A stretch of DNA of 64,000 nucleotides, taken from contig NZ_JADKRR010000002.1 of NCBI RefSeq assembly GCF_015351105.1, positions 62,001 through 126,000 of the forward strand, in the 5' to 3' direction. Under the pieces are notes generated by a model. The model was not told the origin of the DNA. It saw only the letters and a program-made list of their open reading frames with translations, and did not search any database. Of the stretch, positions 53,428 through 62,271 are shown in pieces (positions within the stretch are counted from its first letter, which is position 1; each line of letters opens with the position of its first letter). The position numbers and the translations under genes are program-made. This DNA comes from Clavibacter sp. VKM Ac-2872. GTDB lineage: Bacteria > Actinomycetota > Actinomycetes > Actinomycetales > Microbacteriaceae.

Positions 53428-54810
53428 TCAGCCGCGCGACCGCGGGACCCAGTCGCGCACCAGCGGCTCCAGCGTCATGCCGCCGCCCGCGCGGATCCGG
53501 TCGACGCTGCCGTCGGCGCCGCGGTGGGCCGTGACCTCCTCGCCCACGGATCCGAACCCGTCGCCCTCGACGATGCGGGCGGAGGAGTCGCCGGTGCGCT
53601 CGAGCACGTCGACCGACTCGAGCGGGTGCTCCGCGGTCGGGTCGATGCGGAGGAAGCGGTCGCCGATGACCTGGTAGTCCTGCATCCCCCACACGTTGGC
53701 GAAGCGACCCGTGAAGGGCGCGTCGACCGCGGCGCGCTCCTCCGCGGTGGCGGCCGAGTCCGCGAGGAGCAGCTCGAGGATGCCCGTGCTGAGCGCCGCG
53801 GCCGGGCCGTCGATCGCATTGGTGAGGACGGCGACGGCCCAGCCGCTCGCGGGATCCACCGCCGTGCGCGTGATGTGGCCCGGGTACCCGCCCGAGTGGC
53901 CGATGACCGTGGCCTCGTGCGCGCCGGATCCGACGCGCTCGATGATGAGGCCGTAGCCGTAGCGGCGGGTGCCGGCCGCATCCGCGCTGGAGGAGTACCG
54001 CGGCCGCTGCTGGACGCGCTTCGACGCGGCCGAGATGAGCCGCTCGTCGCCAGGCAGCACGAGCGCGGAGAAGAAGGAGACGAGCTCGGAAGCGGTGCTC
54101 GTGACGCCCGTGGCCGCGGCCATGGCGCGCGTGTCGACGTGCGGGAGGACGCGGCGCTCGCGCGAGGTGCGGAGCGAGGTGGACGCCGCCGCGTACTCGT
54201 CGGCGCGCTCCGGCACGTACTCCGCGGTGGTGTCGCGGAGGCCCAGCGGCGCGGCGATCCGCTCGGCGAGGTAGTCCGCGAAGGACAGGCCGGACGCCGC
54301 CTCGACCACGAGGCCGAGCAGCGAGTAGCCGATGTTCGAGTAGTTGAACGCGGTGTCGGGCGCGACCTTGGCGACGCCGGGCGCGGTCGCGATGGCGATC
54401 AGGTGCGCGCGGTCGGGGAACGGGCCCGAGTGCTGCCAGTGGTCGCCGTCGAACCCGTCGCGGAGGACTCCCGCGCCGTGCTCGAGGAGGGCGGCGATCG
54501 TGACGTCGGCGAGCTCGGATCCGGCGGCGGCCAGCTCCGGCACGTGCTGGCCCAGCGTGTCGTCGAGGCGGAGGGCGCCCTGCTCGGCGAGCTGCAGGAT
54601 CGCGGTGGCGGCGAACGACTTGGAGTGCGAGGCGACCCGGAACAGGTGCGCGGGCGTCAGCGGCGCGTCGGTGGTGGGATCCGCGACGCCGAACGCCTCC
54701 GACAGCACGACCTCGCCGTGCCGGGCGATGGCGACCTGGGCACCGGGGACGCGGGTCTGCCAGACGCGGTGGTCGAGCCAGGTGCGGACGTAGTCGAGGA
54801 TCTCGGTCAT
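53428..54810 (-). CDS. Serine hydrolase of the beta-lactamase/penicillin-binding fold
   Basis: 460 residues from ATG 54810. Catalytic SHSK (Ser61, Lys64) and YSN (157-159); HSGGYPG corresponds to the third motif. This is the class C beta-lactamase-like/esterase family (EstB/AmpC-related). There is no signal peptide, so it is cytoplasmic and more probably an esterase or peptidase than a beta-lactamase. The C-terminal 100 residues form an extra beta domain found in this group. The upstream frame extending to 56277 is spurious. Confidence 0.9.
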   Translation of the reverse strand: MTEILDYVRTWLDHRVWQTRVPGAQVAIARHGEVVLSEAFGVADPTTDAPLTPAHLFRVASHSKSFAATAILQLAEQGALRLDDTLGQHVPELAAAGSELADVTIAALLEHGAGVLRDGFDGDHWQHSGPFPDRAHLIAIATAPGVAKVAPDTAFNYSNIGYSLLGLVVEAASGLSFADYLAERIAAPLGLRDTTAEYVPERADEYAAASTSLRTSRERRVLPHVDTRAMAAATGVTSTASELVSFFSALVLPGDERLISAASKRVQQRPRYSSSADAAGTRRYGYGLIIERVGSGAHEATVIGHSGGYPGHITRTAVDPASGWAVAVLTNAIDGPAAALSTGILELLLADSAATAEERAAVDAPFTGRFANVWGMQDYQVIGDRFLRIDPTAEHPLESVDVLERTGDSSARIVEGDGFGSVGEEVTAHRGADGSVDRIRAGGGMTLEPLVRDWVPRSRG

Positions 54811-55021
54811 GGGGGCGCTCCGGGGATCGGGGACGGCGGGCGTGCCGGACTCTACGCGACCCGCGCTCACCCCCGCCTGATCCGGCGAGCGAACCGCGGG
54901 GACCCGGCCGCATCCGCGGAGCGAACGTCTCGCGCTCCCCGCTGGGCGCCTCCTGGACGGGCGGGACGATCGGCGGGCCCGTCCCGTCTCCTGGGTGACG
55001 CACCACCCGACAGGAGCAGCC

Positions 55022-55144
55022 ATGGACGACCCGACCCGCGGATCCCGTACCGCGCAGACCGCATCCGCATCCCCCCGATCGACCGGCGCGGCCGCCGCCG
55101 CCGTCACCGCCGCGGGCGCCGACGTCCGCGGAGCCGCGCGATGA
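55022..55144 (+). CDS. 40-residue ORF coupled to a membrane protein gene
   Basis: ATG at 55022 with AGGAG 6 nt upstream. The peptide MDDPTRGSRTAQTASASPRS... is Ala/Thr/Arg-rich without a membrane helix, and its TGA overlaps the ATG of the next gene (ATGA). The Shine-Dalgarno and overlap support translation; composition is low-complexity, so it may act mainly as a leader for coupling. Confidence 0.5.
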   Translation: MDDPTRGSRTAQTASASPRSTGAAAAAVTAAGADVRGAAR

Positions 55145-55548
55145 GCGCCCGCTCGGCCGGCCCCGTCCTCCGTCGCCGCCCGCGGGCCACGCGCGCGGCC
55201 GCCGTCACCGGGCTCGTCGTGGCGATCGTGGTCGTGGTCGTCGTGCTGCTGCCCGCGCTCGGCTTCATCGGCGCGGCCGACGCGGCCACTGCCGGGCAGC
55301 TCGACGTGCCCGTGACCCTCATCGCGCTCGGCGTGGGCGTGTCGCTGGTGGTCGCGGTCGTGATGCTCGGCATCGCCTCCCGCACCCGGGACGGCCGCGT
55401 CGCGTGGGTCGCCGCGGTCTCCGCCGTGGTGGCGACGCTCGTGGGATCCGCGTGGCCGCTCGTCGCCACCGTGATCGCGAGCGTCGACCAGGTGCAGGAC
55501 GCGATCCCCTTCGTGCAGGACCTCATCTGGCGCGTGCTCGGCGGCTGA
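55141..55548 (+). CDS. Three-helix membrane protein, unknown
   Basis: 135 residues. Basic N-terminus (RRRPRATRA), then hydrophobic segments at about 20-45 (GLVVAIVVVVVVLLPALGF), 58-78 and 88-108. The C-terminal AxVDQVQDAIPFVQDLIWRVLGG is amphipathic. No conserved catalytic residues. Coupled by ATGA to the 40-codon ORF upstream. Function not recognised. Confidence 0.75.
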   Translation: MSARSAGPVLRRRPRATRAAAVTGLVVAIVVVVVVLLPALGFIGAADAATAGQLDVPVTLIALGVGVSLVVAVVMLGIASRTRDGRVAWVAAVSAVVATLVGSAWPLVATVIASVDQVQDAIPFVQDLIWRVLGG

Positions 55549-55588
55549 GCCGACCGCCCGCACCGACGCCCGGTCCCCGATGCACGAA

Positions 55589-55616
55589 CGGCCGCCGACC
55601 CGAGGGTCGGCGGCCG
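55589..55616. terminator. Bidirectional terminator
   Basis: CGGCCGCCGACCC / GGGTCGGCGGCCG, 12-13 bp around CGAG, between convergent stops at 55548 (plus) and 55635 (minus). Confidence 0.85.
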
Positions 55617-55634
55617 CTTCCGTGCGGGACGGGA

Positions 55635-56243
55635 CTACTCGCGGACGAGCACCAGCTCGGACAGCGGCAGGCGCGTGCGCGGCGCGGTCTCGCGCTCGGC
55701 GAGCGCACCCTCGAGGGCGTCGGCGGGCGCGACCGTGCCGACGGCCGTGACCGTGAGCGGCTGCAGGTTCTCGGGCAGGTCGAACGCGGCGGACAGCTTG
55801 TCGAACTCGACGCCGGCCATCTGGTGCGTGTGGAGGCCCTCGGCCTGCGCCTGCACGGAGAGGTGGGCGACGGCCTGGCCGAGGTCGTACGCGGCGTACG
55901 GGCGCTTCTCGCCCTCGACCGTGGAGGTCTCGGCGATCGCGACGACGAGCGCCGAGGCGTTCACGGCCCACGCGGCGTTGAAGCCGACGAGCGCGTCGAC
56001 GATCGTGTCGAACGCGTGCGTGCCGCGGCGCGCGACGATGAAGCGGCGCGGCTGCTGGTTGCTGCCGGACGGCGCCCAGCGCGCGGCCTCGAGCAGCGCG
56101 TCGAGCTGCTGGTCGGAGACGGTGGCGTCCCTGTCGAAGGAGCGCGGGCTCCAGCGGGCGTCGAGCTCGCGCACGATCGGCACGGCGGTGTCGGCGGTGC
56201 GGGCGGTGGATGCGGGCGTGGTGGTGTCCTCGGTGAGGGTCAT
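55635..56243 (-). CDS. Nitroreductase family protein
   Basis: 202 residues. RWSPRSFDRDATVSDQQLDALLEAARWAPSGSNQQPRRFI is the FMN-binding start of the nitroreductase fold; YDLGQAVAHLSVQAQAEGLHTHQMAGVE is the second FMN block. Compact length indicates a single-domain NAD(P)H-dependent oxidoreductase. Substrate unknown. Its start lies 145 nt from the divergent lipoprotein gene. Confidence 0.93.
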   Translation of the reverse strand: MTLTEDTTTPASTARTADTAVPIVRELDARWSPRSFDRDATVSDQQLDALLEAARWAPSGSNQQPRRFIVARRGTHAFDTIVDALVGFNAAWAVNASALVVAIAETSTVEGEKRPYAAYDLGQAVAHLSVQAQAEGLHTHQMAGVEFDKLSAAFDLPENLQPLTVTAVGTVAPADALEGALAERETAPRTRLPLSELVLVRE

Positions 56244-56376
56244 GGTGGTCCTTCGGTCGATGTCGGGGATGCGGCACAGCGTCGGGCCTCGCGGATCACA
56301 ATGCGGGACGCGGCCCGGCTATTCCTGGGTGACGTGCGCCCCGGCCGGGGGCCTGGTGCCGCCCGCGCCCCCGCCG

Positions 56377-56382
56377 CAGACT
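56377..56382 (+). promoter_or_regulatory. Possible -10 box of the small lipoprotein gene
   Basis: CAGACT, 6 nt (GAGGCC), ATG at 56389. Moderate match. Confidence 0.35.
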
Positions 56383-56388
56383 GAGGCC

Positions 56389-57021
56389 ATGCGATCCCGG
56401 TCCGCCGCCCTCGCGCTGTCGCTCCCGGCACTCCTCCTCGCGGGCTGCTCCTCGGTCGCCCTCACCGCGCCCACCATGCCGCCCACGGGCGAGCTCACCG
56501 CGACGGCCACCGTCCTCCAGCGCACCGCCGACGACGGCGCGATGCTCTGCGCCGGCGGGACGGCCGACTCCCTGCCGCCCCTGTGCGGCGGCCCGGTCAT
56601 CGCCGGATGGGACTGGGACGCGGTCGACGACGAGGAGACCGTCAGCGGCGTCACCTGGGGCGATTACGACGTCGTGGGCACCTGGGACGGGACGACGTTC
56701 ACCCTCACGCGGGCCCCGGTGCCGACCTCGGAGCCGACGGGGAACCCGGCGCTCCCGACGCCGTGGCCGGACCCGGCCGACCAGGCGTCGGTCGACCGCG
56801 CCCTCGCGGACTACGGCCAGGCGATGACCGCGGACGCGGGAGCCGGCACGACGGGCTTCCTCGGCACGGGTGATGCAGGAGGCCGTGCCGAGGTCGACGT
56901 CTTCTACGACGACGGCACGATGCAGGCCGAGGCGGATGCGACCTACGGCGCGGACGTGGTGGTCATCGACTCCGCCCTCCGCCCGGTCGAGCGCCCGGGG
57001 GACGGCGCCGACGCCGGCTGA
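56389..57021 (+). CDS. Small secreted lipoprotein, unknown
   Basis: 210 residues. Lipobox LLLAGC (Cys20). The mature part has an MLCAGG...PPLCGGP cysteine pair early and an AIAGWDWDAVDDEETVSGVTWGDYDVVGTWDG beta-rich centre, with a Pro-rich mid section PVPTSEPTGNPALPTPWPDPA. The family of small actinobacterial lipoproteins with a paired cysteine has no assigned role. Convergent with the oxidoreductase gene. Confidence 0.82.
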   Translation: MRSRSAALALSLPALLLAGCSSVALTAPTMPPTGELTATATVLQRTADDGAMLCAGGTADSLPPLCGGPVIAGWDWDAVDDEETVSGVTWGDYDVVGTWDGTTFTLTRAPVPTSEPTGNPALPTPWPDPADQASVDRALADYGQAMTADAGAGTTGFLGTGDAGGRAEVDVFYDDGTMQAEADATYGADVVVIDSALRPVERPGDGADAG

Positions 57022-57060
57022 ATCCCGGAGGCCGCGCACCCTGGCGCTCCCGCGGGCGGG

Positions 57061-58137
57061 TCACCCTCCGAGCGGATGCACCACGTCCTCGAACAGGCCC
57101 GACTCCGCGGACCGGCCGGCCGCCTCCATCAGCGCCAGGCTGCCGAGGTTGTCGCGGCCGCTCGTCTCGGGCGGCGGGCCGCCGAGGATCGAGAGGGCGA
57201 ACGCGCGCAGACCCGCGGCGCGGCCGATGAGCGGCAGCGTCTCGAGGTCCAGCTCGCGCTCGGCGCCGTCGGCGTCGCGGATCCCGACCCGGTCGGTGGA
57301 GACGCCCTCGCCGCGGCTCGTGAAGGTCAGCTCGCCGTCCTCGCCGGAGATGCGCCACTCGCCCGCCCACGGCGTGACCGGCCCGCGGTGCAGCCAGCTG
57401 CCGCGGTAGTCGACGATCAGGCCGCCCTCCAGCTCGATGACCATGGAGGCGACCGCCGGGTCGCGGTAGTGGCTGAACGACGGGCGGCTGGTGCGGGCGA
57501 ACACGCGCACGGCCTCGCGGCCCGTGACCATGCGGATCAGGTCGAAGTGGTGGATCGCCATGTCGTTGATGATCGGCTGCGGGAAGCGGTAGTGCGGGTA
57601 GTCGTCGGGCTCGTCGTTGTCCCACTGGCGGAAGTCGATCTCGATGGTCGCGACCTCGCCGAGCGCGTCGGCCGCCAGCAGCTCGCGCACGCGCCGCGGC
57701 GCCGGGTACCAGCGGTAGTTCTGGCTGACCTGCACGATGAGGCCGAGCTCCTCGCCGCGGCGCACCACGGCGGCGGCCTCCGCGGTGGAGTTCGCGAAGG
57801 GCTTCTCGACGATCACGTGCTTGCCCGCCTCGAGCGCCTCCAGCGCGAGCGGCGCGTGCGTGACGGCCGGCGCGGTGACGATGACGGCGTCCGCCTCCAC
57901 CGCGGCGAGCGCGTCGGCGAGCGAGGCGAAGGCGGCCTCGGCAGGGAGCCCGAGCAGCGCGCGCACCTTCTCGCGGGTGGGCTCGCTCGGATCCACGATC
58001 GCGGCGACCTCGATCTCGTCGACGCGGGGCACGGCGTTGCGTGCCCAGTCGCCGCCCCAGCCGCCGAGGCCGACGTGGATCACGCGGACGCGCGGGCCGT
58101 CGTACGCGGCAACGGCGGGCGCCTTCGCGGCGCTCAT
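57061..58137 (-). CDS. Gfo/Idh/MocA family sugar oxidoreductase
   Basis: 358 residues. NAD-binding [13 protein letters not shown], then the EKPFANS motif with the catalytic Lys, and the beta-sheet domain with [16 protein letters not shown] (catalytic His/Asp region). It oxidises or reduces a sugar or inositol. Start 58137 overlaps the stop of the ThuA-domain gene by 4 nt, so the two are co-translated and act on the same metabolite. Confidence 0.93.
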   Translation of the reverse strand: MSAAKAPAVAAYDGPRVRVIHVGLGGWGGDWARNAVPRVDEIEVAAIVDPSEPTREKVRALLGLPAEAAFASLADALAAVEADAVIVTAPAVTHAPLALEALEAGKHVIVEKPFANSTAEAAAVVRRGEELGLIVQVSQNYRWYPAPRRVRELLAADALGEVATIEIDFRQWDNDEPDDYPHYRFPQPIINDMAIHHFDLIRMVTGREAVRVFARTSRPSFSHYRDPAVASMVIELEGGLIVDYRGSWLHRGPVTPWAGEWRISGEDGELTFTSRGEGVSTDRVGIRDADGAERELDLETLPLIGRAAGLRAFALSILGGPPPETSGRDNLGSLALMEAAGRSAESGLFEDVVHPLGG

Positions 58138-58865
58138 CGGGCGAGGAACCAGTCGCGCGGGTGCTCGTCGGCCGTGAGGTCGACGCGGCCGTCCGTCGGC
58201 GCGACCCAGCGGGCGGCGTTCGCGAGCACGCGGCGGATGTCGGGGTGGTGGTACACGGGGTACTCCTGGTCGCCGGGCGAGAAGTAGAAGACCCGGCCGC
58301 GGCCGCGGTGGTACGCGACGCCGGAGCGGAAGACCTCGCCGCCCGCGAAGGTGGAGAGGAACACCTCCTCGTCGGGCCGCGGGATGTCGAACTGCTCGCC
58401 GTACATCTCCTGCCGGTCGATGACGATCGGGTGCGGGATCCCCTCGGCGATCGGGTGCTGCGGCGCGATGGTCCAGACCAGCTCGCGCTCGCCGTCGTTG
58501 CGCCACTTCAGCGAGCACGTCGTGCCCATGAGCCGCGTGAAGACCTTGGAGTAGTGGCCGGAGTGCAGCACGACGAGGCCCATGCCGGCGTGCACGTGGC
58601 GGATCACGCGCGCGACGACCTCGTCGGACACCTCGCCGTGCGCGACGTGGCCCCACCAGTAGAGGACGTCGGTGACGGCGAGGCGCTCCTCCGTGAGGCC
58701 GTGCTCGGGCTCCTGGAGGGTCGCCGTGGTCACGTTCGCGTCGTCGCCGAGCAGCTCGCGGAGGCCGTCGGCGACGGCGGCGTGGATCCCGTCCGGGTAG
58801 TGCGACAGGACGGTCGCGTCACCCCGGCTCTCGTGCACGTTCTCGTTCCAGACGACGATGTCCAT
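58134..58865 (-). CDS. ThuA-domain protein (trehalose utilization-like)
   Basis: 243 residues. [13 protein letters not shown]...[19 protein letters not shown] and [67 protein letters not shown] are the ThuA family blocks, a class I glutamine-amidotransferase-like fold. ThuA/ThuB-type pairs convert trehalose or other sugars to 3-keto derivatives. Overlaps the oxidoreductase gene by 4 nt; divergent from an isomerase gene, completing a sugar-catabolism unit. Confidence 0.92.
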   Translation of the reverse strand: MDIVVWNENVHESRGDATVLSHYPDGIHAAVADGLRELLGDDANVTTATLQEPEHGLTEERLAVTDVLYWWGHVAHGEVSDEVVARVIRHVHAGMGLVVLHSGHYSKVFTRLMGTTCSLKWRNDGERELVWTIAPQHPIAEGIPHPIVIDRQEMYGEQFDIPRPDEEVFLSTFAGGEVFRSGVAYHRGRGRVFYFSPGDQEYPVYHHPDIRRVLANAARWVAPTDGRVDLTADEHPRDWFLAR

Positions 58866-58957
58866 GGCGCTCCTCGTTCGGCGGTGATCGGGGGTTCGGG
58901 CTGTGCGCCGGTCCTGCCGGCCCTCGATCGGCCGTGACGACGCGGCATGCCCGCGCC

Positions 58958-58963
58958 TACGAT
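58958..58963 (+). promoter_or_regulatory. -10 box before the 25-codon leader ORF
   Basis: TACGAT, 7 nt, ATG at 58971. It points to a leaderless mRNA starting with the short ORF, not with the isomerase gene. Confidence 0.5.
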
Positions 58964-58970
58964 CGTACGC

Positions 58971-59048
58971 ATGCCCCGCGCCGATGCGGGCGACCCGGGA
59001 GGCCGCATGAACGCCATCGCCCACGACGCGACCCCGGTGATCCGATGA
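58971..59048 (+). CDS. 25-residue leader peptide coupled to the isomerase gene
   Basis: ATG 58971 to TGA 59048, [25 protein letters not shown]. The TGA overlaps the ATG of the next gene (ATGA), so ribosomes finishing the peptide can restart on the isomerase. It sits directly after a -10 box, as the first thing on the mRNA. Contains no obvious run of a regulatory amino acid. If real, it sets isomerase translation through coupling. Confidence 0.45.
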   Translation: MPRADAGDPGGRMNAIAHDATPVIR

Positions 59049-59908
59049 CCGGCCCGACCGGCGCCGCCCGCCCCACCGCGTCCACCCGCCCGACCGACAA
59101 GGCCGTCCACGCCTGGTCCCTCGATGGGACGCTCGGGCATCCGCGCGTGCCCGGCCCCGACGGATCCGGCCCCACCACCGCGGGCGGCCGGGCGGTGGGC
59201 GCGCTCGACCTCCTGGACCTCCCCGCCGAGCTCGCGCGACGCGGCTACCGGGCCGTGCAGATCACCCACTTCCAGCTGCCCACGCGGGACACCGGGTACC
59301 TCGCCGACCTGCGGGCGTCGCTCGCCGCGACGGGGATCACGCTCGACGCCTTCCTGATCGACGACGGCGACCTCGTGCACCCGACCGACGCCGACCGGCA
59401 CGAGCGGTGGATCTCCGACCGCCTCGCCGACGCGGAAGCGCTCGGCGCGCACCATGCCCGCGTCGTGGCCGGACGGAGCGCACCCACGCCGGAGACGCTC
59501 GCGGCGAGCGCGCGGCGGCTGTCGCGTCTCGCTGCAGATCACACGGGCGTCGCGGTCGTCACCGAGAACTGGCGCGAGCTGCTGCCCGACGCGGACGCGG
59601 TGCTCGCGCTTCTGGCCGACGTCGTCGACGTGCGCCTCCTGATCGACCTCGGCAACTGGACGCAGCCCCACAAGCACGAGCAGCTCGCCCGCATCGCGCC
59701 GCACGCCGTCACCTGCCACGCCAAGGCGCACCGCGACGACGGCGGCCGCCTCGACGACGTCGACTACGCCCGCTCCCTCCGCGTGCTGCAGGACGCGGGG
59801 TACTCCGGCGCGCTCGCGATGGTCAACGAGTCGACCCGGCACGACGGATCCGACGAGTGGGACGGCCTCGAGCAGGAGCACGAGGTGGTGCGGCGGGTGT
59901 TCGCCTGA
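59045..59908 (+). CDS. Sugar phosphate isomerase/epimerase (xylose isomerase-like TIM barrel)
   Basis: 287 residues from ATG 59045. [71 protein letters not shown] and CHAKAH...[13 protein letters not shown] follow the AP-endonuclease-2 superfamily pattern, with metal-binding Glu/Asp/His in the expected strands. Divergent from the ThuA-Gfo/Idh/MocA pair, with which such enzymes commonly co-operate in sugar or inositol breakdown. Exact substrate unknown. Confidence 0.9.
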   Translation: MTGPTGAARPTASTRPTDKAVHAWSLDGTLGHPRVPGPDGSGPTTAGGRAVGALDLLDLPAELARRGYRAVQITHFQLPTRDTGYLADLRASLAATGITLDAFLIDDGDLVHPTDADRHERWISDRLADAEALGAHHARVVAGRSAPTPETLAASARRLSRLAADHTGVAVVTENWRELLPDADAVLALLADVVDVRLLIDLGNWTQPHKHEQLARIAPHAVTCHAKAHRDDGGRLDDVDYARSLRVLQDAGYSGALAMVNESTRHDGSDEWDGLEQEHEVVRRVFA

Positions 59909-59939
59909 GGCGGGCCCGGATCCCGGCCGGGGATCGAGC

Positions 59940-61853
59940 TCAGCGGCCGGGCTCGGCGAGCGCGTCCGCCTCCTCCTCCGCCGCGACGCTCTTCTGGACC
60001 TCGAACTGCGTCCGGTGCAGCTCCTCGTAGCGCCCGCCCGCGGCCAGCAGCTCGTCGTGCGTGCCGCGCTCCACGATGGCGCCGTCCTCGACCACGAGGA
60101 TCATGTCGGCGCTGCGGATGGTGGAGAGGCGGTGGGCGATGACCAGGGCCGTCCGCCCCTCGAGCGCCTCGCTGAGCGCCGCCTGCACGGCGGCCTCCGA
60201 CGTCGAGTCCAGGGCCGCCGTCGCCTCGTCGAGGATGACGACGCGCGGGCGGGCGAGCAGCAGCCGGGCGATGGTCATCCGCTGGCGCTCACCACCGGAG
60301 AGCCGGTAGCCGCGCTCCCCCACCATGGTGTCGAGCTGGTCGGGCAGGGAGCGGATGAGGGGCTCGAGCCGCGCGCGCCGGACGGCGTCCCACACCTCGT
60401 CGTCGGTCGCGTCCGGTCGGGCCAGGCGCAGGTTGGACAGGATCGTCTCGTGGAAGAGGTGGCCGTCCTGCGTCACCATGCCGAGGGTGTGCCGCATGGA
60501 GGCGAAGGTCACGTCACGTACGTCCGTCCCCGCGAGCCGCACGGCGCCGCTGTCGACGTCGTACAGGCGCGAGAGGAGCTGGGCGATCGTCGACTTGCCG
60601 GCGCCCGACGTGCCGACGATGGCGACGGTCTGCCCCGGCTCGATCCGGAAGGACACCCCGTGCAGCACCTCCTCGCCGCCGCGGGTGTCGAGCGTCGACA
60701 CCTCCTCGAGGGAGGCGAGCGACACCTTGTCCGCGGACGGGTAGGCGAAGCGCACGTCGTCGAACTCCACGGTCACCGGGCCGTCGGGGACGGCGACCGC
60801 GTCGGGCTTCTGCTGGATGAGCGGCTCGAGGTCCAGCACCTCGAAGACCCGCTCGAAGCTCACCACCGCGCTCATGATCTCGACCCGCGCGTTCGCGAGG
60901 CTGGTCAGCGGCGCGTAGAGGCGCGTGAGGAGGAGCGCGAGCGTGACCACCTCGCCGGTGTCGAGCTGGCCGCCGAGCGCGAGGACGCCGCCGAGCCCGT
61001 AGACGAGCGCGAGCGCGAGCGCGGAGACGAGCATCAGCGCGGTGACGAAGACGAACTGGAGCATCGCCGTGCGGACCCCGATGTCGCGGACGCGGGCGGC
61101 GCGCACGCGGAACTCCGCGGACTCCTCGTCCGGTCGGCCGAACAGCTTCACGAGGGTGGCGCCGGGCGCCGAGAAGCGCTCCGTCATCTGCGTGCTCATG
61201 GCGGAGTTGTGGTCCGCGGCCTCACGGCGGAGCGCGGCGAGGCGGCCTCCCATGCGGCGTGCGGGGATCAGGAACACGGGGAGCATGATCACCGCGAGCA
61301 CGGTCACGAGCCAGGACGTGCTGAGCATGACGATGAGGGTGAGGATCAGCGCGACGAGGTTCGTGACCACCCCGGAGAGCGTGCCGCTGAAGGCCTGCTG
61401 CGCGCCGATCACGTCGTTGTTGAGGCGGCTGACGAGGGCACCCGTGCGCGTGCGGGTGAAGAACGCGATCGGCATCCTCTGCACGTGGTCGAACACGGCG
61501 GTGCGGAGGTCGAGGATCACGCCCTCGCCGATGCGCGCCGAGTACCAGCGGGTCACGAGCGAGACGCCCGCGTCGGCCACGGCCACGAGGGCGATGACGA
61601 CGGCGAGCCCGATGATCGTCCCCGTCTCGCCCCGGGCGACGATCACGTCGACGACCTGGCCGGCGAGCACCGGGGTCGCGACCGCGAGGAACGCGCCGAC
61701 CACGGACAGCGCGATGAAGAGCAGCAGCTTCGCCCGGTACGGGACCGCGAAGGTCAGGATCCTCCGGACGGACTCCCGGGAGAACCCGTTCCTGCCGTCC
61801 TGGGCGCTCGAGATCTTGTAGAGCGAGCTCCAGGCAACGCCTTCCATGCTCAT
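59940..61853 (-). CDS. ABC transporter, fused membrane and ATPase domains (exporter type)
   Basis: 637 residues from ATG 61853 (AGAGGAA Shine-Dalgarno). Six transmembrane helices in residues 40-330, then a linker with QKPDAVAVPDGPV and the nucleotide-binding domain with Walker A IVGTSGAGKSTI, Q-loop VTQDGHLFHETI, signature YRLSGGERQRMTIA, Walker B PRVVILDEATAALD and H-loop VIAHRLS. This is the half-exporter architecture, functional as a homodimer. Unlike heterodimeric partners, all catalytic residues are present. The substrate is unknown; lipid or drug export is typical. Confidence 0.94.
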   Translation of the reverse strand: MSMEGVAWSSLYKISSAQDGRNGFSRESVRRILTFAVPYRAKLLLFIALSVVGAFLAVATPVLAGQVVDVIVARGETGTIIGLAVVIALVAVADAGVSLVTRWYSARIGEGVILDLRTAVFDHVQRMPIAFFTRTRTGALVSRLNNDVIGAQQAFSGTLSGVVTNLVALILTLIVMLSTSWLVTVLAVIMLPVFLIPARRMGGRLAALRREAADHNSAMSTQMTERFSAPGATLVKLFGRPDEESAEFRVRAARVRDIGVRTAMLQFVFVTALMLVSALALALVYGLGGVLALGGQLDTGEVVTLALLLTRLYAPLTSLANARVEIMSAVVSFERVFEVLDLEPLIQQKPDAVAVPDGPVTVEFDDVRFAYPSADKVSLASLEEVSTLDTRGGEEVLHGVSFRIEPGQTVAIVGTSGAGKSTIAQLLSRLYDVDSGAVRLAGTDVRDVTFASMRHTLGMVTQDGHLFHETILSNLRLARPDATDDEVWDAVRRARLEPLIRSLPDQLDTMVGERGYRLSGGERQRMTIARLLLARPRVVILDEATAALDSTSEAAVQAALSEALEGRTALVIAHRLSTIRSADMILVVEDGAIVERGTHDELLAAGGRYEELHRTQFEVQKSVAAEEEADALAEPGR

Positions 61854-62271
61854 GGGGGTTCCTCTCGTGGGCGCCCGCTCGAGGCGAGCAGGGGGCGCCG
61901 GTTCGGGATGCTCCGCGGCGGCGGCGAGCCGGGCGGCGCCTCGGGAGTCGGTCCGGTCGGCGTCGTCGTCGGGGCCGGCTCGCAGACGGGGCGCGCACCG
62001 CTGATCCCGCCGGTGCGCATGCCCATCATGGGCCACGGCCGACGGCGATCACGCCCCTCCGGCGAAGCGTCACCGGATGGACAGGGGCGGGCGGGTCGTC
62101 CGGCCGTCCGCCCTGCGCCGGTCCGCGCCGCGTCGCGGAGCCGTCGGGCGGAGGATGCAGCCGCCATCCCCCGCGCGGACCACTCCCCGGGCGAGGGATA
62201 CCCCGCGCCGACCCCCGAGGTCCCCCCTGCGCCCGGCGAGGTCGCGGGGCGGGCGTTCCTAGCGTGAGGGC
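61854..62271. other. Divergent intergenic region, ABC exporter and ferritin-like gene
   Basis: 418 nt without a gene. It should hold the promoters of both neighbours. The ferritin-like gene has a TAGCGT box at 62260-62265; the ABC exporter leader contains AGAGGAA. The rest is very GC-rich with no other signal that I can support. Confidence 0.5.
62260..62265 (+). promoter_or_regulatory. -10 box of the ferritin-like gene, leaderless start
   Basis: TAGCGT, 6 nt (GAGGGC), ATG at 62272. Identical box to that of the MBL-fold gene (27042). Confidence 0.55.
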
